Source: Epiperipatus broadwayi (taxonomy: Eukaryota > Onychophora > Udeonychophora > Euonychophora > Peripatidae). Taken from it: a stretch of 64,000 bases of DNA. The notes under the pieces are model-generated. The model was given only the letters and a program-made list of their open reading frames with translations, was not told the DNA's origin and made no database searches. The translations under genes and the position numbers were made by a program. Below, piece by piece: positions 22,250-33,645 of the stretch. The first letter of the stretch is position 1; each line of letters opens with the position of its first letter. The DNA lies in assembly GCA_028023455.1 (NCBI GenBank), contig JAQFVV010006208.1, positions 5,254,963-5,318,962 on the forward strand. The letters run 5' to 3'.

Positions 22250-24680
22250 ATTTTGTAAAATCTTCTATACTTTATGATTTTAGATAGTATTCAATATCTC
22301 ATGGATCTCGTGACTAATCAGCAGACTGGAAAATGATCACCCGAATCTTTCATTTTTCCCCTCAATGACAAACTTTTCTGTCAGTTGAGGTCTCCTTACT
22401 ATATATTTGAAATATGCTATTATGTCAACCTTATCAACACGGTTAATCTCTGGTAGATTTTAAGTTCTTCTAAAATAAACATGTTAATTCTGCAAGTGGT
22501 ACTGGAAATTAAAGGGTAATCTGATATCACCACATCTCAAATCCTTTTTTCATCTGATTTTTTGAATATCCAAATTTAGCTTCCTCAATGGCAATTGGAA
22601 AGTTATACAGTTGATCAATTTCAATTCGATGGTTCTTAAAATATTCCTGTTTTTTCATATTGTGGACAATTTTGTCATTGCTGATGTTGCTATCACAGTT
22701 CTTCAGCTTAATTTCTGATCTCATTAATCATTATTGATTATTTCAAAACATGGGGAGAATTGTAATTTTCATATCTTATGACTTTGGGTTTTAAGATCCA
22801 AATATTCTATTTGATTTCCTCTGATAATTTTTTGTTGACATTTGTTAACTTCTTGTCAACAGTCAAGATCAAAATATTATCATCGTATCTCAAATTATTT
22901 ATGCATTCCCCATTTATTGCTATCCCAGATTTCAAGTTGGCATGATAATCTCACTATTGGCATTTAAGAGAATGAAAGAAAGTACGCATTCTTTACTAAC
23001 ACCTGCTTATATATTCAATTCTATGATAAAAAATTTATCTCTTTTTGATTTTTGCAGATTTATAATTATTTTGGATGAGTTCTGTCATATGCAAACGTAC
23101 CCCCAAATCTAACTGAATCTGCCATAGTTTTTTCCTATTTTATCAAAAGCTCTTTAATCCATAAAAATATATATTTTAATATTCTATTTATTAGCTTTTC
23201 CAGTCATCTGATGAACAATTTAATTGTAGACATAAATCCTAGTATCTGAATGAATGCTTTTAGACATTCATTAATTATATTGAATATTGTTTACCTGAAA
23301 TGAAAATAAGATTGTTGTTTTATTTTATCAGTTTGGTTACCTTAGACATCATTCTCTTGTCCATGTTTTGATTCTTCAAATCTTCTGATAAAATTGATAG
23401 ATGATTTCATTACCATTTAAAGACATCATTCTCTTGTCCATGTTCTGATTCTTGAAATCTTTTGATAATATTGAAGGATGATTTCATTACCATTTAAAGA
23501 CATCATTCTCTTGTCCATGTTCTGAATCTCCAAATCTTCTGATAAAATTGATAGATGATTTCATTACTATTTAAAGACATCATTCTCTTGTCCATGTTCT
23601 GATTTTCAAAATCTTTTGATAAAATTGACGGATGATTTTATTACCATTTAAAGACATCATTCTCTTGTCCATGTTCTGAATCTCCAAATCTTCTATAAAA
23701 TTGATGGATGATTTCATTACCATTTAATTTCATACTTTTCATTTTTTTCTGTTGATATTCCATCCAGAAATGTTTCTATTTTTTTAATATATTTATTTAT
23801 TTCTGATCTAAGAATATCTGGTTCTAGATTATTTTCTTTGATTGCTATAACATGAGTCACAGTAAAAATGAGAACAATATTCCTTCCATATCTAAACTAT
23901 TTCATCTGTCACTACCTCTTCTTAAAAGTTTGAGTTTGAATTTGGAAGAAATATATTATATTTTATTATATAATTCTAATGACTCATTGTATTAATGTGT
24001 CGCAGTAATTTTTATTTTTTTTGGCAAGCATGTTTAATTTTATAATTAATTTCTCAACCTTTCTGTTTTTGAATTCCTATACTTATATAATAAAATTATT
24101 TTTCATAACTCAATTAAATTGAGTGTTGTATCTGATATTTAGCTTTTACATTTTTGAGGTATTATTTTATCTGTTGATAGTAACTTTTATTAAGATTTTT
24201 TTTTTTTTTTAATGTCAACGCATTATTTTTCACAATCTTGATAAATATTAAGCCATTTTAATTGCTGATGGACTTTTCTGGAAGTCTGGTGTTTTTGATT
24301 GATTCTTATTTTCTGGTATTATTTTTATTTACACAATCTTAGTTTTATTTTTAATTTTATGAGAAGTTGATGATAAGAGCCACAATCCCTCCCCCCTACA
24401 TTTTTTTCTCCATTGCTTCTAGATTGCATATGCTCCCGTTTCTTAATTACAAAATTGTCCAATAATACCTTATTTTTAATTACTACACATCTTTTTTCTT
24501 TCTGTAGCATATTATCATCATGTATGTCAACTTTCCCAATAAATGGATTCCATCAAAGTCATTATTTCCAGAATTATTCTTTGAACTTATAATATCATAA
24601 GATCTTCCTATTAAATTATCATATATAAATATTAGCAGCATTAGAATTAAAGTCAAATCCTTAAACAATGAATTCTTATA
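22250..24680 (-). mobile_element. Second LINE family, degenerate EN-RT copy
   Basis: On the - strand the parts are in LINE order. Near 24400 an endonuclease end reads RDCGSYHQLLIKLKIKLR (the GSDH-x-L motif with D to Y). Near 23870-23760 comes a linker of the LEPDILRSEINKYIKKIE type. Near 22930-22860 the RT core reads GIAINGECINNLRYDDNIL, where the catalytic YADD is now YDDN. Near 22540 the C-terminal block KKGFEMWWYQ corresponds to the FEMWCYR motif of such elements. Stops and frameshifts are numerous. The sequence differs clearly from the RTE-like copies elsewhere in the window. Clade is not resolved. Confidence 0.72.
23345..23727. repeat. 77 bp minisatellite, 5 units
   Basis: Five head-to-tail units start at 23345, 23422, 23499, 23576 and 23653, each opening gacatcattctcttgtcc and ending catttaa. 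The first four are exactly 77 bp and the last is about 75 bp. Since 77 is not a multiple of three, the repeat cannot preserve a frame. It lies inside the LINE remnant between RT and linker, so it probably arose by local amplification after the insertion died. Confidence 0.92.
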
Positions 24681-24844
24681 GTGAAAATTAGAAGATAAAA
24701 TAATTAATGTTACATTTTGAAATATTTCATAATCTATAAATTAAAATATTCTAAATATTAAAACCTATAAAGTTTTACTAATCAGAAGTATACTCTCTTA
24801 TTCCTCTCCTTCACTTTCATTGCATATCTTCATATAATCATATA

Positions 24845-25026
24845 TATTACTTATAATACTTCCTTCTTATACACTTTAATGCAACTAATTTTCTTATAAA
24901 GCTGTAAGGAAGATAGAGCTCTGATGAAGACTGCTGGACAATCGAAACTGTAAGGAAATAAAGAAGTTTATAAGAAAATTAGTTGCATTAAAGTGTATAA
25001 GAAGAAAGTATTATAAGTAATATATG
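24845..25026 (+). mobile_element. Hairpin element, family 3, with hammerhead-like core
   Basis: The arms 24845-24902 and 24970-25026 are inverted copies (ttataagtaatatat and actttaatgcaactaatttt blocks). The loop holds CTGATGA (24921-24927), a stem-loop, then GAAA (24944-24947). The order CTGANGA-stem II-GAAA is that of a hammerhead ribozyme core, with one extra A before stem II. Related cores occur at 28830-28857, 28909-28936, 51712-51739, 52047-52073 and 63740-63810. It has no ORF. Confidence 0.6.
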
Positions 25027-25438
25027 TTTTACTAATGTAATGAAAAGTACTTGTTATTACATTTAATGACAAAACAGGTTACAATTATGAAAAAGGAATC
25101 TAGCACCCTTCTATCTAGAAAATGGTATTTATAGCCCCTCCCTCCTCATTAGTATGCAAATCTCCCCTGCATATGCTCTTTAATATTTAAATTTGACATC
25201 ATCACTGTTATGATTATGATACCTGGTTATATCGAAAGTACTTAGCATTAATAAATCTTTATTTACATAATTTTAATGTTTTGTCATTAAATGTCATAGC
25301 ATTTATTTTTCATGACATTAAAATATTTTAAGTACTATAGTTAAAATATTTTTAATAATTTTATACACCAACAGATGAAGATATAATTAAATCATCAAGT
25401 TTTATTGTTGGTAATATTTTTTTTCTTTCAAATTTTAG

Positions 25439-25708
25439 AAGAAGAGGTTGAATTTGTGACTCCGATTTCCAATTTACAAATAACAGAGATTTCTGACTCT
25501 GCCACTTTTACTTGTGAACTGTCCAAAGAACACATTCCTGTCACTTGGAAGAAAGATGAAAAGAAATTGGATCAGAGCTATAAATATCAAATTGTGGCAT
25601 CTGATCGAAGACATTCCTTAACCGTTAAGAACATCGCTCCCGAAGATGATGGTACATATAGTGCCACAGCAAAAGGCAAAATTACATCAGCTGTACTATC
25701 TGTAAAAG
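25439..25708 (+). CDS. Titin-like protein, Ig domain 3
   Basis: A 270 bp exon (AG 25437-25438, GT 25709-25710), phase 1 at both ends. It reads EEEVEFVTPISNLQI, then ATFTCELS with the B-strand cysteine, VTWKKDEKKLDQ with the core tryptophan, and HSLTVKNIAPEDDGTYSA. The F-strand position that normally holds the second cysteine is alanine, so the usual buried disulfide cannot form. Loss of this cysteine is frequent in giant muscle protein Ig domains working in the reducing cytoplasm. About 90 codons. It joins in frame to both neighbours. Confidence 0.9.
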
Positions 25709-26529
25709 GTACTGTACTTATCGATTTTATTTAAAATGTTATTTAATGAAAGTGACTTTTAACATGTATCAGATACAATTATGATACAAAGTGCAGAATT
25801 ATATTAAATAATCTTAAAATAACAGATTTCTGTACTGTTAAAAGAATAAAATGAAAATAGGTTTCTGGCTTTTCCAATGCCTATTATTGTAGCACTACTA
25901 TTTAAATCTCTATCATCTGTCATCATCTGATATTACTACTTGTGGCTTAATAGCAGTTAGTATTGATATAAACCTAGATTCTGGCAGGTGTGATATTTGA
26001 AGCATCAGTACATGACGGTAATTATGAAAAAAAAAATTTATTCGTAGACACATATATATTGTAACGAACAAATATTAATGATAACCACACTTTTTGAGCC
26101 AAATATGTAACAATAAATAAAATGACTATTAGTTAAGATGTGTACCTGGCCATACACTGGTCCACGAAATAGTATAAAGAGAATTTAAAGTTCAAATATA
26201 TAATATATATAATAAATGAACTGAGCATAACAATGTGTAATGGAACAAAATAGTTAAATTAATCAAAATTATTCATTTTAAAAAGAAAATCTCTATTAAA
26301 TATACACGTACAGATAAATATTAAAAAAGCAATTATTATTTATATGTAATCATCAAAATCTTATATTACATATATATTTATTGATAAATATGAAATTGAA
26401 ATAGAACTAACTGCTACTTCCAATAAGCTATGCTCAACCAATAATCAAATGTTAATAAAGTATGAAAAGAATGGAATGATATCATCCATTCTTTTAACTC
26501 CCCATTATTGATAAATATTCATTATGTCC

Positions 26530-26684
26530 AATCACTAAATATCACATGATCATTGTTTCTTATGCTTGCTTATAATTGTTATTAAACAGGCAAAACTCTC
26601 CATACAGTAGTGCCTTCTGGCATCCATTGATTAGTCTGACTTGTACCGAGTGGCACTACTGATGGAGACTTTTGCCTGTTTAAT
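26530..26684 (-). mobile_element. Hairpin element, family 1, short copy (155 bp)
   Basis: In reverse orientation: the tail block catgatca is at the left, then inverted arms bounded by ggcaaaactctcc and its inverse. The flanks attcattatgtcc (26517-26529) and attcaatatgtca (26685-26697) form an imperfect 13 bp duplication. The central loop is deleted compared with the 521 bp copy. Confidence 0.8.
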
Positions 26685-26917
26685 ATTCAATATGTCATTA
26701 TTATTGATATGACAACCACCAGAAATGCCACAAAATCATGATGATGATTATAAATTAGTATTATCTGTATAATTGTTATAGAGAACTATATAGAATCTCT
26801 GTCACATGGCCATAATTTGTTAATATTTCTGGACACATAGCTTGACATAAAGCTACAGACCCTTATGACATATGTCCATACATGTTAATCTAATTATATA
26901 TATATATATACATATAA

Positions 26918-27535
26918 TAATTTTTGGGTTAAACTGTATATTAGTTTTGATTAATTCCCAACTTTTTAATGAAATAGCATGTGCCATTGTCAAGGTTAAC
27001 TTTTCAAAGAAAAACCATTAGATCTCAAATAGTAACAGGATTGAGTGTGAGATAAAGAATGAGTGAGATTCAGCGTGAAATAGTTGAGCATTCAGAATAT
27101 ATGGATTAACAAAATATTTATTTTTTTCAGTTTCATAAACCTGATTTTGATAATACTAAAATACTTGCTAATTTAAAAAAGTATGATTTGAGAACCATGA
27201 GAGAGTCAACTGAAATATTAAAAAGACTGACTGGTTTAAATAGAGCTGATAAAGCACAATGTATTCCAGCCTTATGGAGACCACTTATTTTATCTTTTTT
27301 TTTGTAATATAAACTTGAAATCAGTTAATGGTGAAACTGAAAAAAATAAATATTTTGTTAATCCACATATTCTGAATGCACAACTATTTCACCTCATTCT
27401 TTATCTTGCACTCAATCTCGTTACTATTTGAAATCTAACAGTTTTTATTTGAAAAGTTAACCTTGACAATGGGAATGCTATTTTATCGAAATGTTAGAAA
27501 CTAATCAAAACTAACACACAGTTTAGCCCAAAAAC
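26918..27535. mobile_element. Inverted-repeat element with a Penelope-like coding scrap in the loop
   Basis: Arms of about 210 bp (26918-27138 and 27330-27535) are inverted copies. The outer block is ttttgggttaaactgt against acagtttagcccaaaa. The loop between them holds the open frame 27131-27307. An ORF end trapped between inverted terminal segments is the arrangement seen in Penelope-like insertions, so this may be a 5'-truncated copy. The assignment is inference. Confidence 0.55.
27131..27307 (+). pseudogene. Probable C-terminal end of a Penelope-like ORF
   Basis: An open frame of 58 codons that runs in without a start codon and ends at TAA 27305-27307. It contains RESTEILKR, then LNRADK, then ALWRPLI. 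The order RE-x-x-EI-x-K...NLNR...W-x-PL resembles the end of GIY-YIG-containing Penelope ORFs. No catalytic domain remains. It may also be an unrelated retroelement tail; recognition is by memory of the motif pattern only. Confidence 0.4.
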
Positions 27536-28750
27536 TATTTTATTTACATCATATAACCATGAAAACATTAAATATATATATGAGATTTTAGAAAAACAGC
27601 TCAACTTTGTTAAACATACTAACTTTATCTGATAAAGTAATAATTGAAGGCATTAAATAATAGTTTATTTAATTATATATGTATAAACATATCACTCTGC
27701 TAATTGTTTGTGTATGGGTATGTGGAAGTAAAACAGTAGGATGTCAATAAATGTCTGTCTGGTTACAATGATCAGTTTCAAATTTAAAATATGGATACAT
27801 AAATATGTAAGTTCTTGGCAAGATATCAAATATAAAGTTTGCCTGTTTAAATTAGCCCTGTCATTTGAAGTTCAAAGCCATTTTAATAAAAACATTATTA
27901 AATTATTTTGACACGTGTGTTTGCATGATTACATGTAAAATATACTGATATTTAATCCCTGTAATAATTTACATATATAATTAACATGTCTTTGAATGTG
28001 TTTAATCATAACTACCAATTTTGTTTAATGTAAAATGCTTGTCAATCAATGCTAATTTTTAAAAATAATTAAATAGATTTACTGAAGAAAAATTCTCTTA
28101 GGATTATAACTATTTGAAAAAACTATGTATATAAAATTTTACTATAAATAAGTTTTTTGAGATTAATAACTTCTCTTAATAATTTCACTCCGGTGATAGC
28201 TAGATATACTCTGTCAGAAATTTTCCCTTCAATTTCTATTATTTTTTACTCTTATATCTGTTAGTTAATTTATGCAGATTTTATATTCTTATAAAAATAA
28301 CTTTTTTCTCCGTAAGTTAAATAAAGAAATTATTTTTCTGAAATATCTTTGCACTGTATTTAATTTTTCCATTAAAGATTTTAGATAACATACGTCATTC
28401 ATATATATATAGTTCAAACTGTATTTTATTTGTAACGACCATCAGCTTTTTACCTGTGAATGTGCATATATTTTGGTGAACAGCAACTTTTTGATCTTGT
28501 AGCTGTTTGGTGGTAATATTTTCTTCTGCCTACATCTGCTATTTATATAAATAATTAGGCAATGGCTAGTTCCATTAATGGACAGATACTGGTTAGGCTA
28601 TGACTGTATTAGACAACTACATGTTTGAACTTCAGAAAAGCAGTATTGATCTATAGAATCTTAGCAATGTATGGTTTCTAATGGACATCATGAGAATGCT
28701 GACAGTATATATTGTCTTTATGGCTACAGATTTCAAATGATATGTAGAAT

Positions 28751-29010
28751 TTTTTTAATATCAATATTATCTATGTTCTTTATTGCTTTTTACAATGCCT
28801 TTTTTTTTTTTTGCAATATACTATGACAGTTTCGATTGCCACAGCAATCTTCTTCAGAACTATAATGTATATTTATATTCCTGTATTTGTATTGTGTTTG
28901 TTATAGTTTTGAAGAAGATTGTTGGGGCAATCGAAACTGTCATAATAGGTTGTAAAAAAAAAAAAGCAGGGTAAAAAGTAATAAAGAATGTAAATAATAT
29001 TGATATTATA
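28751..29010. mobile_element. Palindromic element, family 3, hammerhead-like core in both arms
   Basis: Both ends carry aatatcaatattat / ataatattgatatt and the ttctttattgctttttac block inverted. Each arm holds a core: the left arm on the - strand (CTGAAGA, inverse at 28851-28857, with GAAA inverse at 28830-28833), the right arm on the + strand (TTGAAGA 28909-28915, GAAA 28933-28936). Stem II is the gattg...caatc pair. The right core has C to T in the first position. No ORF. Confidence 0.6.
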
Positions 29011-29839
29011 TGGATTTGGCAATGCAATAGGAAAGATAGAATTCAAAATTTTAGTAAGAGAACTCTTTAATATTACAAGCTGAAGTTAACATATGTCTCA
29101 ATATTTACGATAATTGTTAAATCAAAAAATAAATTTTTTTCTTTAATTAATAAAAATATTGATAATCCTATTAAGTACACTAGTTGCTTTTATTTTTTTT
29201 TTTCTTACAACATAATAGATTTACATTCTTTTGATTAGGGATAGAAATATATTTTTATATTAAAATTTATTCTTTAATTCCAAGAAAAAACAACAATGAT
29301 TAACTTTCTATAAAATAAACACCTTTTTTCATTTCTGCAAATTATATTCTTTCCCTTGCTTTTTTTTTTTTTTTATAATTATGTCAATTTTTTTCATTAA
29401 CTCTGCCATCATCTTAAATTTAAATTACTTATTTAAAATTAAATGTTAATTAGTTGTGTAGATCTAAATTTTTAAACATTTTAGTCTTTGTATATATTTT
29501 CTAAAATTATTTATGTGTTTTAAAATTCAAAATGGCCACCAAACTCATACTATATCAGCACCGATATTTTTGTCTCAATATGTATATAAATGATTAATGC
29601 TGCCCCCTATTGTGACATTAGCTGGATTATCCAAAGTTTCATATAACAGGTGTTACAGCTAACATTTGCATCTTTAAGCGTAATAGAATTTAAAACACAT
29701 ATTGTTTACATTAATGTAGCATTTGAGAGATAATTATATCATTTTTAAAGATTGTGAAAAATATTTTATACCCAATCACTATTTTTATTGTGTTTAAACA
29801 ATTCATGTAATATTTTACTGATATTTATCATTATCATAG

Positions 29840-29990
29840 CATAAAATAAAGTATCTACTAAAATCAACTTCAAATATTCTAGAGTTCAAAACATGTATTC
29901 TCTGTTTTGAATTCTAGAATATCTAAAGAAACTAATTTTAGTTGAAATATGCCTAGTCTTAGACTTTATTTTTATTTTATTTTATGATAA
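29840..29990. repeat. Imperfect palindrome
   Basis: The arms share atattctaga(g/a)ttcaaaac and its inverse around a spacer of about 11 bp at 29892-29902. The outer ataaaataaa ends also mirror. Indels separate the arms. Class unknown. Confidence 0.6.
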
Positions 29991-30326
29991 TAATAAACAT
30001 TCAAAATATACTAAATGTTACAATTTGCACTATAAAGAATCCTAAAAACATATTGTTTACAATTAATCTCAGTGCATTTACAAATATATTATACATTCAT
30101 TTCCAACACAAGATAAAGTCTTTGCGAAAGAATAGAATGAATCCACCTATTTTTTCAATCCAAATGCTTAAGTATGGGTAAATCTTAAGCACTGGAAATG
30201 AAAGCGTGAAGATAAACCAATCACTGTAAATTACTCTTTACCATGTCTGAATGAATGACACCTACAATTTTTTTTAGAATTTACGACACGTCATTCTTAA
30301 ATGAAATTAAACATATGTAAATAAGA

Positions 30327-30486
30327 TATTTATTTATATAGCACGATGTATATAAATTGTAATAAACTAAAGATCAGCATTTCAAGATAATGTACATTCA
30401 TAAAAAAGTGTATATACATTAGCTTGAAATGCTGATCTTTAGTTTATTACAATTTATATACATCGCACTATATAAATAAATATCTC
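30327..30486. repeat. Near-perfect palindrome, ~65-75 bp arms
   Basis: The block from tatttatttatatagcac through aagatcagcatttcaag (30327-30386) returns almost exactly inverted at 30421-30486, with a loop of about 30 bp. High arm identity implies recent origin or gene conversion. No ORF or target duplication was recognised. Confidence 0.8.
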
Positions 30487-30727
30487 ATTTAAATATATTA
30501 TGTAAAAAAATGTTTGAGTACAGCTATTTTTTTGCCAGTTTAATTTTATATTCTTAACATGGACACTCATTCTAATTATACTCTTAGTGTGCATAATCAT
30601 ATAATTTATATCTAGTATTTTTTTTATAAAGTGTATCACAAGTACTTATAGCTTATGATATAAGAATTTACAGAAATGCTATTTAAATATACAATTATTA
30701 TCTAATAAATTCTTACGTCTTTTGCAG

Positions 30728-31015
30728 TTCCACCAAGTTGTGTAGTAGATACCAAATACAAAGAGCTTCTAATTTTATCTAGAGGTGACATTTTGAAAAT
30801 TGAAATTCCATTTTCTGGAGCACCATTACCATTTGTTCAATGGACGTTCAATGAACAAACGTTGAAAGAATCACAGAAGCTTAAATTACATGTTGTTGAT
30901 AATGTTGCTTCACTAGTGTTGAAGCAAACAGAAATAAGTGACTCGGGAACCTATACATTAATCCTGAAGAATGAAGCTGATTCTATTAACATTCCTTTTG
31001 CTGTTAAAATTGTTG
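30728..31015 (+). CDS. Titin-like protein, Ig domain 4
   Basis: A 288 bp exon (AG 30726-30727, GT 31016-31017), phase 1 at both ends. It begins VPPSCVVDTKYKELLILSRG and has the core tryptophan in PFVQWTFNEQTL. The C-terminal part reads LKQTEISDSGTYTLILKNEA and ends IPFAVKIVG. Both canonical cysteine positions are replaced (ILKIEIPF and TYTLI), as in titin A-band-type Ig domains, where the PP-start and long AB region are also typical. Only a 116 bp intron separates it from the first FN3, so the two are probably one structural unit. Confidence 0.9.
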
Positions 31016-31131
31016 GTAAGTTGGTTGTACAATATAAAATTTAATTCTAACAAAGTAAAATAATAAAAAGATTAATTTAATAAATACACTAATGGGATTA
31101 ATCATTAATTGAATCAATATTTTATACATAG
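31016..31131 (+). other. Short intron (116 bp)
   Basis: GT at 31016 and AG at 31130-31131, phase 1. It is the only intron in the window free of repeats; all others are 1.8 kb or longer. Confidence 0.9.
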
Positions 31132-31428
31132 ATGTCCCAGACAAACCAAATTATCTAGAGGTCTCAGATATTACAGCGGAGACATGTGTTTTAACATGGC
31201 AAGCACCAGAAAGTGATGGTGGATCAGAGATTACAGATTATACCATCGAAAAAAGGGAGATTTCTAGACGTGGATGGCAGAAAGTTGCTAGAACTAAAAG
31301 TTACCAGATTGTTGTTAGTGATCTCATTCCAGGCTCACAGTATCTGTTTAAAGTTCGAGCTGAAAATAAATATGGCGACGGAGAACCTTTAGAGACAACA
31401 GAACCGATAACCGCTAAAAATCCTTTTG
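31132..31428 (+). CDS. Titin-like protein, FN3 domain 1
   Basis: A 297 bp exon, phase 1 at both ends. It reads DVPDKPNYLEVSDITAETC, then VLTWQAPESDGGSEITDY with the FN3 B-strand tryptophan and the SDGGSxIxxY turn of muscle FN3 domains. Next comes IEKREISRRGWQKVAR, and the F/G part SQYLFKVRAENKYGDGEP. This is a complete FN3 domain of about 99 residues. The pattern is typical of titin/twitchin thick-filament regions, where FN3 and Ig domains alternate along myosin. It follows an A-band-type Ig domain. Confidence 0.93.
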
Positions 31429-32126
31429 GTAATATAATTTTTTTCTTATTATAGAATAATCTTTTTTTATTTATTTATAAATTAATAAATATTTATCAGT
31501 AATGAATTCTTAAAAAGTATGTGTACATTTATAATAAAAATCTTTTTTTCATTTATTATAAATTTTTTTAATTATTACCTAAAAATAGAAATTAACCCTT
31601 GACTTTGCAATAATTATAACAAACTCAGTTATTATTTTTATCATGTGACTTGCTTTTTTTTTTTAAATCTCCCCATCCTCACCCCTTACCAAATTTTTTA
31701 ATCATATTATGATTGACAAATTTAAAACAAAATAATGTCAAATCAAAGATAATTTTTATTTGGGATAAGTTTTTATATTTATTTATTGATAAAATCAGTA
31801 TAAAATTTTAACATCTATAATGAAACAAAAGGGAATTATGCGATATGTATATAATTTTAGAACAAATACCTGATTAAAAAAAAAAACAGGCATGAAAAAA
31901 ATGAAATGTACATTTCTCATACTACTACTCTATTATTCTGAAAAGTATTGCTATAGTAATAATTGTTATAGAATATTTGCCATTGATTTAAAATATATAT
32001 ATATATTCATACAAACATTGTGGTAGAGCAAGCAATTACTTAGAGCTCCAATTAATTTGAGGGCGCAGTGCTACTACGTTATATAAAATGCAAATTTATT
32101 TAAATCATTTGGAATATATTTTGTCA

Positions 32127-32354
32127 CATAATCACTATTTCTTATGCTTGCTCATAACTGTTATTTAAACGGGCAAAACTCTCCATACAGTATCCAGGGT
32201 TCCTCACTGACGAAAGCCACAAGCTAGAAACTAGTCTGGAGATATTGGATGAGTAGACATTAGATAGGGATTTTATGCACAATTCTTCTGGCATTCCTTG
32301 ACTACTCTGGCTTGCACTGAGTGGCACTATTGTATGGAGAGTTTTGCCTGTTTT
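32127..32354 (-). mobile_element. Hairpin element, family 1, 14 bp duplication
   Basis: Flanked by a perfect 14 bp duplication aatatattttgtca (32113-32126 and 32355-32368). The tail block is at the left, so the element is reversed. The arms are bounded by ggcaaaactctcc and its inverse. Between them on the + strand lies CTGACGA (32207-32213), a small agcc...agct hairpin, then GAAA (32227-32230). No ORF of interest. Confidence 0.87.
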
Positions 32355-33051
32355 AATATATTTTGTCAATGAGCATTCATTTATTCTGTTTGGGAGCCAA
32401 TCGGTTATTTCCTATGTGATGACATAGGGGAAAAAGAATACCAGAAGTCTGACTTGTCAGAGAACCAAAAAAATCTGTCTATATTATATAGTGAAATTGA
32501 ACACTACCATTATATATATATATGTAGATAATATTAAAATTAATATTAACTGAAATAGACATTAACCTAAAAAGTTATCAATTATTTTTTAAAAGAATTA
32601 CCAGTCAGAGAATTGCTCTGAATTCTGAACTTGTCTTGATTACGTAAGAGTATGCGAATGTGGAAGCGTACTCATGAGCATTACAAAATGCTATAAGTAA
32701 TCATTCTTATTTTTAAAATACAACTCTCAGGTTTTATTAATTTTTTGTAATATTTTTTTTTAATTCAATTGTTTATTTTTATTTGATTTTGCAAAAATTT
32801 TACAATTATCATAACTGTTTGATATTTATATTTTGTTAATCACTTTTTTGTTATTATTTGTCTTCTATACTCAGTAGCATATTTCTATTTTTTATTTTCT
32901 AAAGAAAACTATTTCAACCTATCTTAATTTAAAAAGAATATAAAGTTAGCATTAAATAATCTGAACACAGACATTTCACCCCTTCAACTATCCACACTAT
33001 CTCATACTACTGGTACACATGATAACACACATGTAGAAAAGTAAAACAATC

Positions 33052-33097
33052 ACCAATATATATATATTTTGTGCTGAACTAGCACTCATCAGTTGGT
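33052..33097 (-). ncRNA. Hammerhead-like core, mutated mate
   Basis: Read on the - strand: ACCAA (stem I), CTGATGA (inverse at 33086-33092), stem II GTGCT-AGTTC-AGCAC (33071-33085), AAAA where GAAA is expected, an alternating TA run able to form stem III, then TTGGT (inverse at 33052-33056) closing a perfect 5 bp stem I. The G12 to A change should abolish cleavage. Confidence 0.5.
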
Positions 33098-33645
33098 CCA
33101 GATTATCTACCACATATATATATAATCAGTGCTCAGTTTATATTAAGATAGCCAGTCTTCATCCTTTAATGGACAGGCTTCAATCTACTCTTAACCTCCA
33201 ACTCTTCAGCCATTCATACTATTGAAAATCTGATGATGGAAAACCCAAATTCCATGCTGATGCCAATATTATTGCCACACCCATGTTGACCTCAAGTCTG
33301 TGTTCAAGTCCACTATATTTACAATTAAGTTCCAGATATATGAAGAATGTCTGTATTTCAAATATTACACATTAACCCTGCATCCTGCCCATCCCTCTTC
33401 CATGTATTTAAATGGATAAGGTCCTTGACACGAAGGGTCAGAGTGACTTTAGGTTAACATGGACATGGCAATAATATTGGCACCAGCATGGGATTTGGGC
33501 TTTCCATCATCAGATTTTTAATGGTATGGATGGATGAAGAGTTGGAGGTTAAGAGTAGATTGAAGCCTGTCCATTAAATTATGAAAATTTGCTATTCTAA
33601 TGTAAACTGAATACTGATTATATATGTGTGTGGGAGATGATAATC

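Larger units (their letters stand above)
14597..25438 (+). other. Intron between Ig 2 and Ig 3 (10.8 kb)
   Basis: Contains a mariner remnant (14663-15046), the large foldback element (15904-21037), a LINE on the - strand (22250-24680) with a 77 bp minisatellite, and a hairpin with a ribozyme-like core (24845-25026). Between 15050 and 15900, 21040 and 22240, and 25030 and 25430 nothing else is recognised. Confidence 0.8.
25709..30727 (+). other. Intron between Ig 3 and Ig 4 (5.0 kb)
   Basis: Contains a family 1 hairpin (26530-26684), a Penelope-related inverted repeat (26918-27535) and three palindromes (28751-29010, 29840-29990, 30327-30486). Stretches 25740-26510, 27540-28740, 29020-29830 and 29995-30320 are AT-rich with nothing I can name. 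Confidence 0.8.

Noticed and set aside
23345-23727. CRISPR-like array
   Set aside because: The 77 bp units are contiguous tandem copies without spacers, in an animal genome.
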